Shown here: in pieces, positions 10,700-21,614 of the stretch | Layout: each line of letters starts with the position of its first letter | Numbering within the stretch: position 1 is the first letter of the stretch | From: Pelagibacterium lentulum | GTDB taxonomy: Bacteria > Pseudomonadota > Alphaproteobacteria > Rhizobiales > Devosiaceae | Assembly: GCF_003992625.1 (NCBI RefSeq) | Contig: NZ_RZMW01000021.1 | Location: 1 to 61,836 of the forward strand | Reading direction: 5' to 3' | DNA length: 61,836 bases | The notes under the pieces: generated by a model | Told to the model about the DNA's origin: nothing | Database searches by the model: none | What the model saw: the letters and a program-made list of their open reading frames with translations, nothing else | Translations under genes and position numbers: made by a program

Positions 10700-10800
10700 G
10701 CGCGCCTTCGCATTTTCCCGAGTTTCGGGGATTGCACGAAGGCGCGCTCTGAGTCATTTAGGGGGCGCGTTTACGGATTGCAAAAGTGGTCTCCACTTTT
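10700..10800 (+). repeat. Two nested/tandem hairpins between rplO and secY
   Basis: An 11-bp perfect inverted repeat GCGCGCCTTCG (10700-10710) / CGAAGGCGCGC (10737-10747) encloses a second hairpin CCCGA-GTT-TCGGG (10717-10729). A third hairpin AAAAGTGG-TCT-CCACTTTT spans 10782-10800. The last is terminator-like in shape in both directions. Together they fill the rplO-secY gap and may lower secY expression relative to the ribosomal genes, or be dispersed intergenic repeats. Confidence 0.6.
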
Positions 10801-10890
10801 CCTGAAAACGCACTATATCAGAGCTTCGTCTTTTCATCCGGGCCGCTATGGCCCGTTTGTGCGCTCTAATCGGAACTAGAGGGAGCCGTC

Positions 10891-12225
10891 ATGGCGTCTG
10901 CAGCCGAGCAACTGGCCCGCAATTTGAGCTTTTCGACCTTTTCAAAGGCGAAAGAACTTCAAAAGCGTATTCTTTTCACATTGGGTGCGCTGCTTGTTTA
11001 TCGTATTGGCACCTATATTCCGATTCCCGGTATTGACCCCGATGCCTTTGCCTCGACCTTCCAGCAGGCTCAGGGCGGCATTTTCGGCCTGTTCAATATG
11101 TTTGCCGGTGGTGCCGTCGAGCGTCTGGCCATCTTTGCGCTGAATCTGATTCCCTACATCACGGCGTCGATCGTGATTCAGGTTATGTCTTCGGCTTCTC
11201 CCAAGCTTGAAGCCCTGAAAAAAGAAGGCGAAAGCGGGCGTCGCAAGCTCAACCAATATACCCGTTATCTGACCGTTGTTTTCTGCGCGGTACAGGCCTA
11301 TGGCATTGCCATAGGACTTGAGGCCAGCGAGGGCGTTGTGGCCGATCCAGGCTGGTTCTTCCGCATCTCCACCATCATTACGCTGGTGGGCGGCACCATG
11401 TTCCTGATGTGGCTGGGTGAACAGATCACTGCGCGCGGCGTCGGTAACGGGATTTCGCTCATCATTTTCGCCGGCATCGTGGCCTCGCTGCCGGGCACGA
11501 TTGCCCAGACACTTGAATTGAGCCGTACCGGTTCGCTGCCCACGGTCGCCGTTGTTGCGATCCTGATCGCGGCGATTGCGATCATCGGTGTCATCGTGTT
11601 CTTCGAGCGCGCTCAGCGTCGACTTCTGATCCAGTATCCGAAGCGCCAGGTGGGCAACAAGATGTATCAGGGCGATACGTCGCACCTGCCGCTCAAGCTC
11701 AACACCGCTGGTGTTATTCCCGTGATCTTTGCATCCTCGCTGTTGCTGCTACCCGCGACGATTGCAACATTCTCCGCCCAGGGGGATGCACCGCAATGGC
11801 TGCAGATCATCTCGGCTGTGCTCGGCCGTGGGCAACCGCTTTATCTGGCGTTCTTTGCCTTCATGATAATTTTCTTTGCGTTCTTTTATACGTCGATCGT
11901 TTTCAACCCGACTGAGACCGCTGACAACCTGAAGCGTTCGGGTGGATTTATTCCGGGCATTCGTCCCGGCGAGCGCACCGCTCAGCATATCGATTATGTG
12001 TTGACGCGCATTACGGTTGTTGGCGCGATCTATCTCACGATTGTGGCGCTGATCCCGGAAGTGTTTTTAAGTCAGCTCAACATCTCGGCATTCCTTGGGG
12101 GAACGTCGCTGCTCATTATCGTGACGGTGACGCTGGATACAGTCAGCCAGATACAGAGCCATTTGATTGCCCAGCAGTATGAGGGCATGGTCAAGAAGTC
12201 ACGGTTAGGGGGACGTCGCAGATGA
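10891..12225 (+). CDS. secY: Protein translocase subunit SecY
   Basis: Channel-forming subunit of the SecYEG translocon in the inner membrane. 444 residues with ten hydrophobic segments by eye. The plug and pore region ([10 protein letters not shown] near residue 45), [22 protein letters not shown] (about 345-366) and the basic C-terminal tail are typical. GAGGGAGCCGTC precedes the ATG. It overlaps adk by four bases. Confidence 0.98.
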   Translation: MASAAEQLARNLSFSTFSKAKELQKRILFTLGALLVYRIGTYIPIPGIDPDAFASTFQQAQGGIFGLFNMFAGGAVERLAIFALNLIPYITASIVIQVMSSASPKLEALKKEGESGRRKLNQYTRYLTVVFCAVQAYGIAIGLEASEGVVADPGWFFRISTIITLVGGTMFLMWLGEQITARGVGNGISLIIFAGIVASLPGTIAQTLELSRTGSLPTVAVVAILIAAIAIIGVIVFFERAQRRLLIQYPKRQVGNKMYQGDTSHLPLKLNTAGVIPVIFASSLLLLPATIATFSAQGDAPQWLQIISAVLGRGQPLYLAFFAFMIIFFAFFYTSIVFNPTETADNLKRSGGFIPGIRPGERTAQHIDYVLTRITVVGAIYLTIVALIPEVFLSQLNISAFLGGTSLLIIVTVTLDTVSQIQSHLIAQQYEGMVKKSRLGGRRR

Positions 12226-12788
12226 GACTGGTATTATTGGGGCCTCCGGGCGCAGGGAAGGGGACGCAGGCTCAGATTCTGGTCGAGACCTACAATATCC
12301 CGCAACTCTCGACCGGGGACATGCTCCGTGCGGCAATCGCGGCCAAGACGGAACTCGGCCTTGCTGCCAAAGCCATTGTGGACCGTGGTGATCTCGTTTC
12401 CGATGAGATTGTCAGCGGGATCATTTCGGACCGCATGGACGAACCCGATTGCGTAAACGGTTTCATTCTGGATGGGTTTCCTCGCACGATTGCTCAGGCG
12501 GAAACGCTTGGTGACATGCTCGATTCCAAGGGCCTGAAGCTCGATGCGGCCATCGAAATCAAGGCCGATCCGGAAATTCTTGTCGGCCGGATCATCAATC
12601 GGGCAAAGGAAACAGGCGGTGCGCGCGCCGACGACAATGAAGAGGTGCTGCGCAAGCGCCTTGACGTTTATCGTGAACAGACTGCGCCGCTGGTGGCCTT
12701 TTACGAAAATGAAGGATTGCTCAAGTCTGTCGATGGCATGCAGCCGATCGAAGATGTTACTGCAGCAATCCGGCAGGCTATAGAATAG
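12222..12788 (+). CDS. adk: Adenylate kinase
   Basis: Catalyses ATP + AMP to 2 ADP in the cytoplasm. 188 residues, the short-LID form without a zinc-binding insertion, as usual in alphaproteobacteria. P-loop GPPGAGKGT is at residues 7-15; DGFPRT and the [19 protein letters not shown] region follow. Its position between secY and rpsM is typical of this class, with no infA/rpmJ here. Confidence 0.97.
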   Translation: MRLVLLGPPGAGKGTQAQILVETYNIPQLSTGDMLRAAIAAKTELGLAAKAIVDRGDLVSDEIVSGIISDRMDEPDCVNGFILDGFPRTIAQAETLGDMLDSKGLKLDAAIEIKADPEILVGRIINRAKETGGARADDNEEVLRKRLDVYREQTAPLVAFYENEGLLKSVDGMQPIEDVTAAIRQAIE

Positions 12789-12973
12789 TTTGCATTTGGG
12801 ATTGCCGGGGCTGTTGACTTCTGCTTTGGGAATCCTTAGAACCGCGCCAGTCTCAGAAATTTCGAGGGCTGGATTCGGTTCCTTCCATTTAGAGAAGGGG
12901 GTCGGATGCCGGTCCCTTGTTGTTGAACGAAGCGGGGCTGATAGGCCCTCATAGGTAAATTAGGAGATCCGGC

Positions 12974-13342
12974 GTGGCTCGTATTGCTGGCGTCAACATC
13001 CCGACGAATAAGCGCGTTGTAATTGCGTTGCAGTATATTCACGGGATCGGGCCGAAAATGGCCGCTGAAATCTGCGAAAAGGTGTCCATTCCGGCCGAGC
13101 GTCGTGTGAATGAGCTTACCGACGCGGAAGTTATCCAGATCCGTGAAGCTATTGATCGTGATTACACGGTCGAGGGTGATTTGCGTCGTAATGTTGCAAT
13201 GAACATCAAGCGTTTGATGGACCTTGGCAACTATCGCGGCCTGCGTCACCGTCGCGGTCTGCCTGTGCGTGGTCAGCGTACGCATACCAATGCCCGGACT
13301 CGCAAGGGTCCCGCAAAGGCAATTGCTGGCAAAAAGAAGTAA
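12974..13342 (+). CDS. rpsM: 30S ribosomal protein S13 (uS13)
   Basis: Small-subunit head protein contacting P-site tRNA. 122 residues from a GTG start at 12974, preceded by TAGGAGA at 12961-12967. No ATG fits the family start [14 protein letters not shown]. The basic tail [17 protein letters not shown] is intact. Confidence 0.97.
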   Translation: MARIAGVNIPTNKRVVIALQYIHGIGPKMAAEICEKVSIPAERRVNELTDAEVIQIREAIDRDYTVEGDLRRNVAMNIKRLMDLGNYRGLRHRRGLPVRGQRTHTNARTRKGPAKAIAGKKK

Positions 13343-13427
13343 GCTCCCGGTTGTCCGGGGTTCGGTGGAGCTGCCCGTACCGCTTTGTTTCGGTTAGGGC
13401 AGCGATGAGATCGGCTAGAGGAATAGA

Positions 13428-13820
13428 ATGGCAAAAAGCGAAACAACCCGCGTTCGTCGTCGCGAGCGCAAGAATATCAGTGCCGGCGTTGCACACGTAA
13501 ACGCTTCTTTCAACAACACCATGGTTACCATTACCGACGTTCAGGGCAACACGATTTCGTGGTCCTCCGCCGGCACGATGGGTTTCAAGGGTTCGCGCAA
13601 GTCCACGCCCTATGCTGCCCAGATGGCGGCTGAGGATGCGGCCAAGAAGGCTCAGGAACATGGCATGAAGACTCTCGAAGTCGAAGTGCGTGGTCCGGGT
13701 TCAGGGCGTGAATCTGCGCTCCGCGCACTCCAGGCTGCAGGCTTTACTGTCACCAGCATCCGGGACGTTACATCCATTCCTCACAATGGGTGCCGCCCGC
13801 GCAAGCGGCGTCGCGTCTAA
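13428..13820 (+). CDS. rpsK: 30S ribosomal protein S11 (uS11)
   Basis: Platform protein near the E-site mRNA. 130 residues. [21 protein letters not shown] and the C-terminal [14 protein letters not shown] are diagnostic. Confidence 0.98.
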   Translation: MAKSETTRVRRRERKNISAGVAHVNASFNNTMVTITDVQGNTISWSSAGTMGFKGSRKSTPYAAQMAAEDAAKKAQEHGMKTLEVEVRGPGSGRESALRALQAAGFTVTSIRDVTSIPHNGCRPRKRRRV

Positions 13821-13915
13821 TGTGACCGGGCCCAGGCAATTGTGCCGGGGTCCGTTCTCTGTTTGCGGCATGGCGGCCGGGGCAGGGCCGCTCTTTTGAA
13901 AGGATGTTGAACGTG

Positions 13916-14932
13916 ATGATCCAGAAAAACTGGCAAGAATTGATCAAGCCGACCAAGCTGGACGTTATTCCGGGCAGCGATTCCGCGCGCGTGGCCTCTG
14001 TGGTCGCCGAACCGCTTGAGCGCGGTTATGGCTTGACCCTTGGCAACACGCTGCGCCGTGTATTGCTGTCGTCTCTGCAAGGTGCAGCCGTTACCGCGAT
14101 TCAGATCGACGGTGTGCTGCATGAATTCTCGTCGATTCCCGGCGTGCGTGAGGACGTGACTGATCTCGTTCTCAACGTCAAGGAAATCGCGGTGAAGATG
14201 GGTGATGAGGGTCCCAAGCGCCTCACGCTCAGCAAGCAGGGCCCCGGTGCGGTAACGGCTGGCGATATTAATACGACCGGCGATATTGAAATCTTGAACC
14301 CGGAACTTGTGATCTGCCACCTTGACGATGGCGCCGAGATCAATGTCGAGTTCACTGTGAATACCGGCAAGGGCTATGTCCCGGCTGACCGCAACCGTCC
14401 CGAAGACGCGCCGATCGGCTATATCGCCGTTGATGCGCTGTTCTCGCCGGTCAAGCGTGTGAGCTACAAGGTTGAGAAGACCCGTGAAGGTCAGAACCTT
14501 GATTTCGACAAGCTGTCCATGCAGATTGAAACTAACGGTTCGATTTCCCCTGAAGATGCCTTGGCTTTCGCCGCTCGTATCGTCCAGGATCAGCTTTCCG
14601 TTTTCGTAAACTTCGAAGAGCCCACAAAGGAAAAAGCAGAGGAGTCCACACCGGAACTTGCTTTCAATCCTGCGCTGCTCAAGAAGGTCGACGAGTTGGA
14701 GCTGAGCGTGCGTTCGGCAAACTGTCTCAAGAACGACAATATCGTGTATATTGGCGATCTTATTCAGAAGACCGAAGCAGAAATGCTGCGCACTCCGAAC
14801 TTTGGGCGCAAGTCGCTCAACGAAATCAAGGAAGTGTTGGCTCAGATGGGCCTCCATCTCGGGATGGATGTCAACAACTGGCCGCCTGAAAATATCGAAG
14901 ATCTCGCCAAGCGTTACGAAGATCATTTTTGA
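13916..14932 (+). CDS. rpoA: DNA-directed RNA polymerase subunit alpha
   Basis: Scaffold of RNA polymerase. The N-terminal domain (about 1-235) dimerises and the C-terminal domain (about 255-330) binds UP elements and activators. I place the start at ATG 13916 ([12 protein letters not shown], 338 residues) because relatives begin there and AAAGGA at 13899-13904 is well spaced. An in-frame ATG at 13904 overlaps that site and is unlikely. [17 protein letters not shown] and [21 protein letters not shown] are hallmark segments. Confidence 0.97.
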   Translation: MIQKNWQELIKPTKLDVIPGSDSARVASVVAEPLERGYGLTLGNTLRRVLLSSLQGAAVTAIQIDGVLHEFSSIPGVREDVTDLVLNVKEIAVKMGDEGPKRLTLSKQGPGAVTAGDINTTGDIEILNPELVICHLDDGAEINVEFTVNTGKGYVPADRNRPEDAPIGYIAVDALFSPVKRVSYKVEKTREGQNLDFDKLSMQIETNGSISPEDALAFAARIVQDQLSVFVNFEEPTKEKAEESTPELAFNPALLKKVDELELSVRSANCLKNDNIVYIGDLIQKTEAEMLRTPNFGRKSLNEIKEVLAQMGLHLGMDVNNWPPENIEDLAKRYEDHF

Positions 14933-14968
14933 TCTTCCGCGAAGCAAAAGAGCATTTAGGAGAGTACC

Positions 14969-15400
14969 ATGCGCCACGGTAAAGCCGGCCGCAAGCTGAA
15001 CCGGACCTCTTCGCATCGCAAGGCGATGTTCAAGAACATGTCCGCCGCGCTCATCAAGCATGAGCAGATCGTAACGACCCTTCCCAAGGCGAAGGAGTTG
15101 CGTCCCATCGTCGAAAAGCTCATCACGCTCGGTAAGCGTGGTGATCTCCATGCCCGCCGTCAGGCCATTTCCAAGGTTGGCGATGAGGCAATGGTTCGCA
15201 AGCTGTTCGACGTCCTCGGGCCCCGCTACAAGGAACGCAATGGTGGTTACACCCGCGTTCTCAAGGCTGGCTTCCGTCACGGCGACAACGCACCGGTAGC
15301 GGTTATCGAATTCGTTGATCGCGACGTTGAGGCACGCGGCAAGGACTCCGGTCCGACTGCTGATTTCGTCCGTGACGAGGAAGAGAATGCAGCAGCGTAA
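14969..15400 (+). CDS. rplQ: 50S ribosomal protein L17 (bL17)
   Basis: Tunnel-exit large-subunit protein. 143 residues. [20 protein letters not shown] is the family start, and a variable acidic C-terminal extension follows about residue 120. TTAGGAGAG precedes the ATG. Last gene of the ribosomal run, followed by a strong terminator. Confidence 0.98.
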   Translation: MRHGKAGRKLNRTSSHRKAMFKNMSAALIKHEQIVTTLPKAKELRPIVEKLITLGKRGDLHARRQAISKVGDEAMVRKLFDVLGPRYKERNGGYTRVLKAGFRHGDNAPVAVIEFVDRDVEARGKDSGPTADFVRDEEENAAA

Positions 15401-15429
15401 TCGCACGTCAAAGGCTTGAAAATTTAAAT

Positions 15430-15462
15430 GGGGCGGCTCTCACGAGCCGCCCCTTGTCTTTT
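15430..15462 (+). terminator. Rho-independent terminator after rplQ
   Basis: GGGGCGGCTC (15430-15439) pairs perfectly with GAGCCGCCCC (15444-15453) around a TCAC loop and is followed by TTGTCTTTT. It closes the tuf-to-rplQ transcription run. Confidence 0.9.
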
Positions 15463-15495
15463 CAATAGCGTGAAAACGTATCATGCCGGCGAAAA

Positions 15496-15564
15496 CTTAG
15501 TTTTTAGACTAAGTATGTTGACGTCGCTATTGTGCTGTGGTTAGTTAGCGTTATGACTAAGTAT
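15496..15564 (+). promoter_or_regulatory. Candidate operator/promoter of the ArsR-type gene
   Basis: An inverted repeat CTTAGT-N6-ACTAAG lies at 15496-15513. GACTAAGTAT occurs at 15507-15516 and again at 15555-15564, across the start codon. TTGACG (15518-15523) could be a -35 box, but the matching -10 is weak. The arrangement fits autoregulation by a winged-helix dimer; this is inference. Confidence 0.45.
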
Positions 15565-15876
15565 CAGCTTGCCCCGATGTTTTTTGCGCTTTCCGACCCC
15601 ACGCGATTTGCTGTTGTGGAACGGTTGTGCCGTGGGGGTGCCAGTGTTTCGGAGTTACAACGACCGTTCAAGATGGCCACCCCGACCTTTCTGCGACATT
15701 TGCAAATTCTCGAAGAGGCTGGCCTCGTGCATTCCGAAAAGAATGGCAGGGTGCGAACGGTGGCACTGAGGGGCAAATCGCTGGTCGCAGTCGAAAAGTG
15801 GGCAGCCCATCTCCGGCGTGAAGCGGAGGCACGGCTCGACCGACTTGAGGATTATATAAAGACCAAGGAGGATTGA
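15553..15876 (+). CDS. ArsR-family winged-helix regulator
   Basis: Small dimeric DNA-binding repressor. 107 residues from ATG 15553. The frame is open 21 bp further upstream from a GTG, but the family starts near here. The ALSDPTRFAVVERL helix, the recognition region MATPTFLRHLQILEEAGLV (about 40-58) and the beta-wing EKNGRVRTVALRG fit ArsR/SmtB folds. No cysteine cluster for metal sensing is seen (only Cys near residue 27). The next gene, an AHSA1-type protein, starts 2 bp after its stop. This pairing is very common and suggests joint control of an SRPBCC ligand-binding protein, not metal resistance. Confidence 0.9.
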   Translation: MTKYQLAPMFFALSDPTRFAVVERLCRGGASVSELQRPFKMATPTFLRHLQILEEAGLVHSEKNGRVRTVALRGKSLVAVEKWAAHLRREAEARLDRLEDYIKTKED

Positions 15877-15878
15877 GG

Positions 15879-16337
15879 ATGACTATGGAAGTCAAAGCGG
15901 ACAGCTTTACAATTGAACGCCGGCTTAAAGCGTCGCGGACCACAGTTTTTCAGGCGTGGGCCGATCCAAAGCAGAAAGCCAAATGGTTTGCAGGGGCCGA
16001 TGTTGCCAAGAGCGGATATACAGTCGATTTCCGCCCGGGCGGCCGGGAGTACGCTTCCTTTTCCAATGAGATGGGCCTGCATGAAAACGAAACGTGCTTT
16101 TTCAAGATCGTGCCGGACGCATTGATCGTCTATGCGTATTCAATGGCCATGAACGGGAATGTTCATTCGGTATCGCTGGTGACGGTACGGTTGGAAGACG
16201 ACACGACCGGCACCAGACTCACCTATAGCGAGCAAATGAGCGTGATCGGCGATAGTGATGGCGCGGCCGGTCGCGAACATGGCTGGGGTTTGATGTTGGA
16301 CCGCATGGTAGAACAGGTCGACGCGGTCCATGCCTGA
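15879..16337 (+). CDS. AHSA1/SRPBCC-domain protein
   Basis: 152 residues with the START-like beta-helix-grip fold typical of Hsp90-activator-homology/SRPBCC proteins: ERRLKASRTTVFQAWADPKQKAKWF at the N terminus, DFRPGGRE, and a C-terminal helix GWGLMLDRMVEQV. AAGGAGG at 15865-15871 places the start at ATG 15879. Co-transcribed with the ArsR gene. The bound ligand is unknown. Confidence 0.88.
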   Translation: MTMEVKADSFTIERRLKASRTTVFQAWADPKQKAKWFAGADVAKSGYTVDFRPGGREYASFSNEMGLHENETCFFKIVPDALIVYAYSMAMNGNVHSVSLVTVRLEDDTTGTRLTYSEQMSVIGDSDGAAGREHGWGLMLDRMVEQVDAVHA

Positions 16338-16396
16338 TACAAATCGCGAGACAGAGCCGTTGAGCGCGCCTCTGTCTCCGTCCGTTTTGGGCAAAT

Positions 16397-17548
16397 TCAC
16401 ACCAGAATATCGTCGACCCAGTAGAGGTCGCGGCGGTCAAAGCCGTTGAACGGGGTCAGTGACGCTTGGGTATAGGCGCCCATCAGGCCGAATTCGATAT
16501 AGTCATCTTCAGCGATTGCTGCCGGAAGAATGAAACTTTGCGGCATCACGTCCCAGCTATCGCAGGTGGGGCCGAAGACCTTGAAGTCCCAGCTTTCGCC
16601 GGTGAGTACCTTGTCGCCACGCCAGACGCGGATTGGTGGCATGAATTCGAGGATCATGGCTTCCATCAGAGAACCATAAACCCCATCGTTGAGATAGACC
16701 GATTGCTCGCCGCGGACGTGCTTGACGCGCAGCAGCAGAGAGGTACAGCCGGTCGAAAGGCCGCGGCCCGGTTCGGCAATAAGTTCGGGCTTGTTGGAGC
16801 CGAACGTGTCTGTCACCGCTGTCCGGATGGTTTCGAAATAGACATCGAGCGGCGGCGCCGAGCTTGTCATATAGGGGGCAGGGAAGCCGCCGCCGATATT
16901 GAGGCGTTTGAGTTCGATGCCGGCGGCCTGGGCAATGCGGCCCGCAGCGGCGATATGACGTTCATAGGCATAGGCTTCTTCACACTGGCTACCGACATGG
17001 AAGCAGAGCGAGGTTGAATAGCCCATGGCCTTGGCCAGCGTGCATATGGAGATGGCACCTTCTTCCATAACGCCGAACTTGGTGCCGAAGTCATAGGATT
17101 TGAGGGCCTTGCCGGCCTTGAAGCGGACTGTCACCTCGACATCGGGTGAAGGCGGTATTACCGCTGCAAGCTGGTCGAGCTGGGCAATGTGATCGATGGT
17201 GAACGAGCGGACCCCGAATTCGTCATAGGCGCGGGCGATCTCGCGCCGCGACTTGATCGGGTTGTTGTAGTGCAGGGCTGCGCCGGGGGCGTATTCGCCG
17301 ATCAGCGCCATTTCCGTATTGGATGCCACATCGAACGCCTTGAGGCCTTCGCGATGCATGATCGAAAGAATATGGGGCGATGGGTTCGATTTGACTGCAT
17401 AGGTCAAAAGCCCGTCAAAGCCGGTTTTGAATGTTCTGATCGCCTCGACCAGTATCCGTTCGGAGAACAGGAAGCTGGGGTAATCGGGTTCTTCAGTCGC
17501 GATCAGTTCTGCGGTATTAGCGTAGGTGCGCTGCGACGCAATGTCCAT
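16397..17548 (-). CDS. Ornithine/lysine-type PLP decarboxylase (fold III)
   Basis: Removes CO2 from ornithine (and perhaps lysine) to give putrescine or cadaverine in the cytoplasm. 383 residues. Lys53 in YAVKSNP is the PLP lysine. HVGSQ (184-188), GGGFP (219-223), EPGR (259-262) and the second-subunit motif GPTCDSWD (326-333, catalytic Cys329) are all present. This is the eukaryotic-like class found widely in alphaproteobacteria, not the large inducible class. Substrate choice between ornithine and lysine cannot be settled by eye. Transcribed alone, convergent with the AHSA1 gene. Confidence 0.92.
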   Translation of the reverse strand: MDIASQRTYANTAELIATEEPDYPSFLFSERILVEAIRTFKTGFDGLLTYAVKSNPSPHILSIMHREGLKAFDVASNTEMALIGEYAPGAALHYNNPIKSRREIARAYDEFGVRSFTIDHIAQLDQLAAVIPPSPDVEVTVRFKAGKALKSYDFGTKFGVMEEGAISICTLAKAMGYSTSLCFHVGSQCEEAYAYERHIAAAGRIAQAAGIELKRLNIGGGFPAPYMTSSAPPLDVYFETIRTAVTDTFGSNKPELIAEPGRGLSTGCTSLLLRVKHVRGEQSVYLNDGVYGSLMEAMILEFMPPIRVWRGDKVLTGESWDFKVFGPTCDSWDVMPQSFILPAAIAEDDYIEFGLMGAYTQASLTPFNGFDRRDLYWVDDILV

Positions 17549-17777
17549 TCACGGGACCCTCATAATGCAGGTTGGGAGCGCGGGCTTATAGGGCGCATCG
17601 GCTCGTGCCGCAATGGCTTTGGCCCAGCAATATTTGATCTGTGTGACGATTTTGCGAGCCATGAGGATCATTGTGCACAGATGGGCGCGTTCGCGCAAAT
17701 CTTACGGCTTGTTCACTTGCAACCTCCGGCCTGCCGCACCACCTTATGACCCGATCTCAACCTGTTGGAGATAATGG

Positions 17778-19175
<1,398 letters not shown>

Positions 19176-19196
19176 GTGACAGGCAGAACGAATTTC

Positions 19197-20528
19197 ATGA
19201 GCGATCTTTTTCCCGACAACATTCCAAGCGTGCGCAGCGATCCACTCGATGGAGATCGTCCATTGGCGGATCGCCTGCGGCCGCAAACGCTCGACGAGGT
19301 GATCGGGCAGAGCCATGTCATGGGGGAGGATGGCACGCTGCGGCGCATGCTGGCTTCTGGGCGGTTGGGTTCGCTCATCCTGTGGGGGCCGCCGGGTACG
19401 GGGAAAACCACCGTTGCGCGGCTGCTGGCCGATGCCATCGGCTATCGGTTCGAGCAGATATCTGCGGTCTTTTCCGGTGTTGCCGATCTCAAGAAGGTTT
19501 TCGAGACCGCCCGAACCGCGCGCCGTGCCGGGCAGAAAACCCTGCTCTTTGTCGATGAAATCCATCGCTTCAACCGCGCGCAACAGGATTCGTTTCTACC
19601 CGTCATGGAAGATGGGACGGTGGTGCTTGTCGGTGCCACCACGGAAAACCCTAGCTTTGAACTCAATGCCGCCTTGATGAGCCGTGCGCAGGTCCTGCGC
19701 TTTCAAAGTCTTGATCGGGACGACCTGGAAGCGCTTGCGCGCCGTGCCGAAGCGGAGTTGGGCCGCGCGTTGCCGCTCGATGGCGATGCACGCGAAACCC
19801 TGATCTCGCTGGCCGATGGCGATGGCCGGGCGTTTTTGGGGCTGATCGAGGAAGTCGATGCCGCAACTGGTCCCGATGAAACTCTCGACCACGCGGGCCT
19901 GACAAAGCTGGTCCAGCGGCGCGCACCCATCTACGACAAGAGCCAGGATGGGCACTACAATCTCATTTCGGCTCTGCACAAGACCGTCCGCGGTTCGGAC
20001 CCCGATGCGGCGCTTTATTATTTCGCGCGTATGCTCGATGCGGGCGAAGACCCCATGTTTCTCGCCCGTCGGCTGATCCGCATGGCGGTTGAGGACATCG
20101 GGATGGCCGATCCCCAGGCCCTGCCCATCGCGACGGCGGCCAAGGACGCCTATCACATGCTCGGTTCTCCCGAAGGTGAACTGGCGCTGGCGCAGGTGGT
20201 GGTTTATCTGGCGACTGCACCGAAATCCAACGCGGTCTATACCGCCTATAAAGGCGCGCTGGCATTGGCGAAGCAGACGGGTTCTCCCACCCCGCCAATG
20301 GCAATTCTCAATGCGCCCACCAAGCTAATGAAATCCGAGGGCTATGGGGAAGGCTATATCTACGATCACGATACGCCCGAAGGGTTTTCCGGCCAGGAAT
20401 ATTTCCCCGAGAAAATCGGGCGGCAGGAATTTTACAAACCCATCGAGCGTGGGTTCGAGCGCGAAATCCGCAAGCGTATGGAGTATTTCGGCAAGCTTCG
20501 GGAAGCTCGGCGCGATCAATCGGGGTGA
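19197..20528 (+). CDS. rarA: Replication-associated recombination protein A (RarA/MgsA)
   Basis: AAA+ ATPase of the clamp-loader clade acting at stalled forks. Walker A GPPGTGKTT, Walker B LLFVDEIHRFN and sensor ATTENPSFELN are visible, followed by the MgsA C-terminal tetramerisation domain (ARRLIRMAVEDIGMADP onward). I choose ATG 19197 (443 residues); an in-frame GTG at 19176 directly follows the protease stop and is the alternative. Co-oriented with the protease gene. Confidence 0.95.
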   Translation: MSDLFPDNIPSVRSDPLDGDRPLADRLRPQTLDEVIGQSHVMGEDGTLRRMLASGRLGSLILWGPPGTGKTTVARLLADAIGYRFEQISAVFSGVADLKKVFETARTARRAGQKTLLFVDEIHRFNRAQQDSFLPVMEDGTVVLVGATTENPSFELNAALMSRAQVLRFQSLDRDDLEALARRAEAELGRALPLDGDARETLISLADGDGRAFLGLIEEVDAATGPDETLDHAGLTKLVQRRAPIYDKSQDGHYNLISALHKTVRGSDPDAALYYFARMLDAGEDPMFLARRLIRMAVEDIGMADPQALPIATAAKDAYHMLGSPEGELALAQVVVYLATAPKSNAVYTAYKGALALAKQTGSPTPPMAILNAPTKLMKSEGYGEGYIYDHDTPEGFSGQEYFPEKIGRQEFYKPIERGFEREIRKRMEYFGKLREARRDQSG

Positions 20529-20615
20529 TTGCACATGACGCGAGACTGATTTGTCGCTAAAACGGCGGCAAACGAGGCTACCGGCCAACAGTTCCGGTTG
20601 CGAAAAGGAATAGGT

Positions 20616-21614
20616 ATGAGCGGCGTACAATTGCGCGAAGTGGCGCGCGATGAAGACGGAATGCGGCTGGACCGCTGGTTTTCCATTCATTTTGAAGGGC
20701 TGAGCTTCGGCCGGCTGCAAAAGCTGCTGCGCTCGGGTCAGATACGGGTGGATAGCGGCAGGGTGCAGACCAATACTCGCCTCGCGGCTGGGCAATTGGT
20801 GCGCGTACCGCCGCTTGGCGATGCACCAGCGCCGACCGGAAAGCCGAGGACCAACGAAAAGGACGCTGCCTTTTTGCGTGACCTCATTCTCTATGAGGAT
20901 GATGAAGTTTATGTCTTTAACAAGCCGCATGGCCTTGCTGTGCAGGGCGGCTCTGGCACCAAGCGGCATATCGATGGAATGCTGGCGAGCCTGCCCAACA
21001 AGAAGGGTGAAGCGCCACGCCTTGTTCACCGGCTTGACCGGGATACGTCCGGCTGCCTTCTCGTTGCCAAGACCCGCGCGGCTGCCAGCCATTTCGGTAC
21101 GGTGTTTCGGTCCCGCTCGGCCCGCAAGATTTACTGGGCCGTTGTCGTCGGCGCGCCAAACCCGCGTCAGGGCCGCATTTCGTGCTTTCTGGCCAAGCAG
21201 GGCACGCGCGATGGCGAGCAGATGGTCGTTGTCGGCAATGGCGATGAAGGTGCCCAGCACTCGGTTTCCTATTATTCGGTCACCGATAGTGCGGCCAACA
21301 AGTTCGCCTGGGTCACGCTCAAGCCGGTAACGGGCCGTACGCACCAGTTGCGCGTGCATATGATGGAGCTTGGTACGCCCATTCTCGATGACCCGCGCTA
21401 TTTCAATCTCGACAACTGGAACTGGGAGCGGCCTGAAGATCTGGGGCAGGGGCTTCATCTTCACGCCCGGCGTCTGGCGCTGCCTTTACGTAACGGCAAG
21501 CGACTCGACATCACGGCACCCTTGCCCGAACACATGCGCCAGACCTTTGATGTGCTTGGCTTTGATGCCAACCAGTATGACGCACAGGATTCCGACCCGG
21601 AGAACGAAGCATAA
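20616..21614 (+). CDS. RluC/RluD-family 23S rRNA pseudouridine synthase
   Basis: Converts specific uridines of 23S rRNA to pseudouridine. 332 residues from ATG 20616, fixed by AAAGGAA at 20604-20610. An N-terminal S4-like RNA-binding domain (about 15-75) precedes the catalytic domain with HRLDRDTSGCLLVAKT, where the Asp in RLDRDT is catalytic, and TGRTHQLRVHM. RluC-like by domain layout; the modified positions cannot be read from sequence. Overlaps the next gene by one base. Confidence 0.92.
   Translation: MSGVQLREVARDEDGMRLDRWFSIHFEGLSFGRLQKLLRSGQIRVDSGRVQTNTRLAAGQLVRVPPLGDAPAPTGKPRTNEKDAAFLRDLILYEDDEVYVFNKPHGLAVQGGSGTKRHIDGMLASLPNKKGEAPRLVHRLDRDTSGCLLVAKTRAAASHFGTVFRSRSARKIYWAVVVGAPNPRQGRISCFLAKQGTRDGEQMVVVGNGDEGAQHSVSYYSVTDSAANKFAWVTLKPVTGRTHQLRVHMMELGTPILDDPRYFNLDNWNWERPEDLGQGLHLHARRLALPLRNGKRLDITAPLPEHMRQTFDVLGFDANQYDAQDSDPENEA

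Noticed and set aside
13817-15406. 529-codon open frame antisense to rpoA and rplQ
   Set aside because: Covered by two essential, fully conserved genes on the other strand; no ribosome-binding site or domain seen.
16466-17017. + strand frame opposite the decarboxylase
   Set aside because: The decarboxylase has all catalytic motifs on the - strand; this is its shadow.
20325-21464. 379-codon open frame antisense to rarA and the pseudouridine synthase
   Set aside because: A shadow of two well-supported genes; no recognisable motifs.
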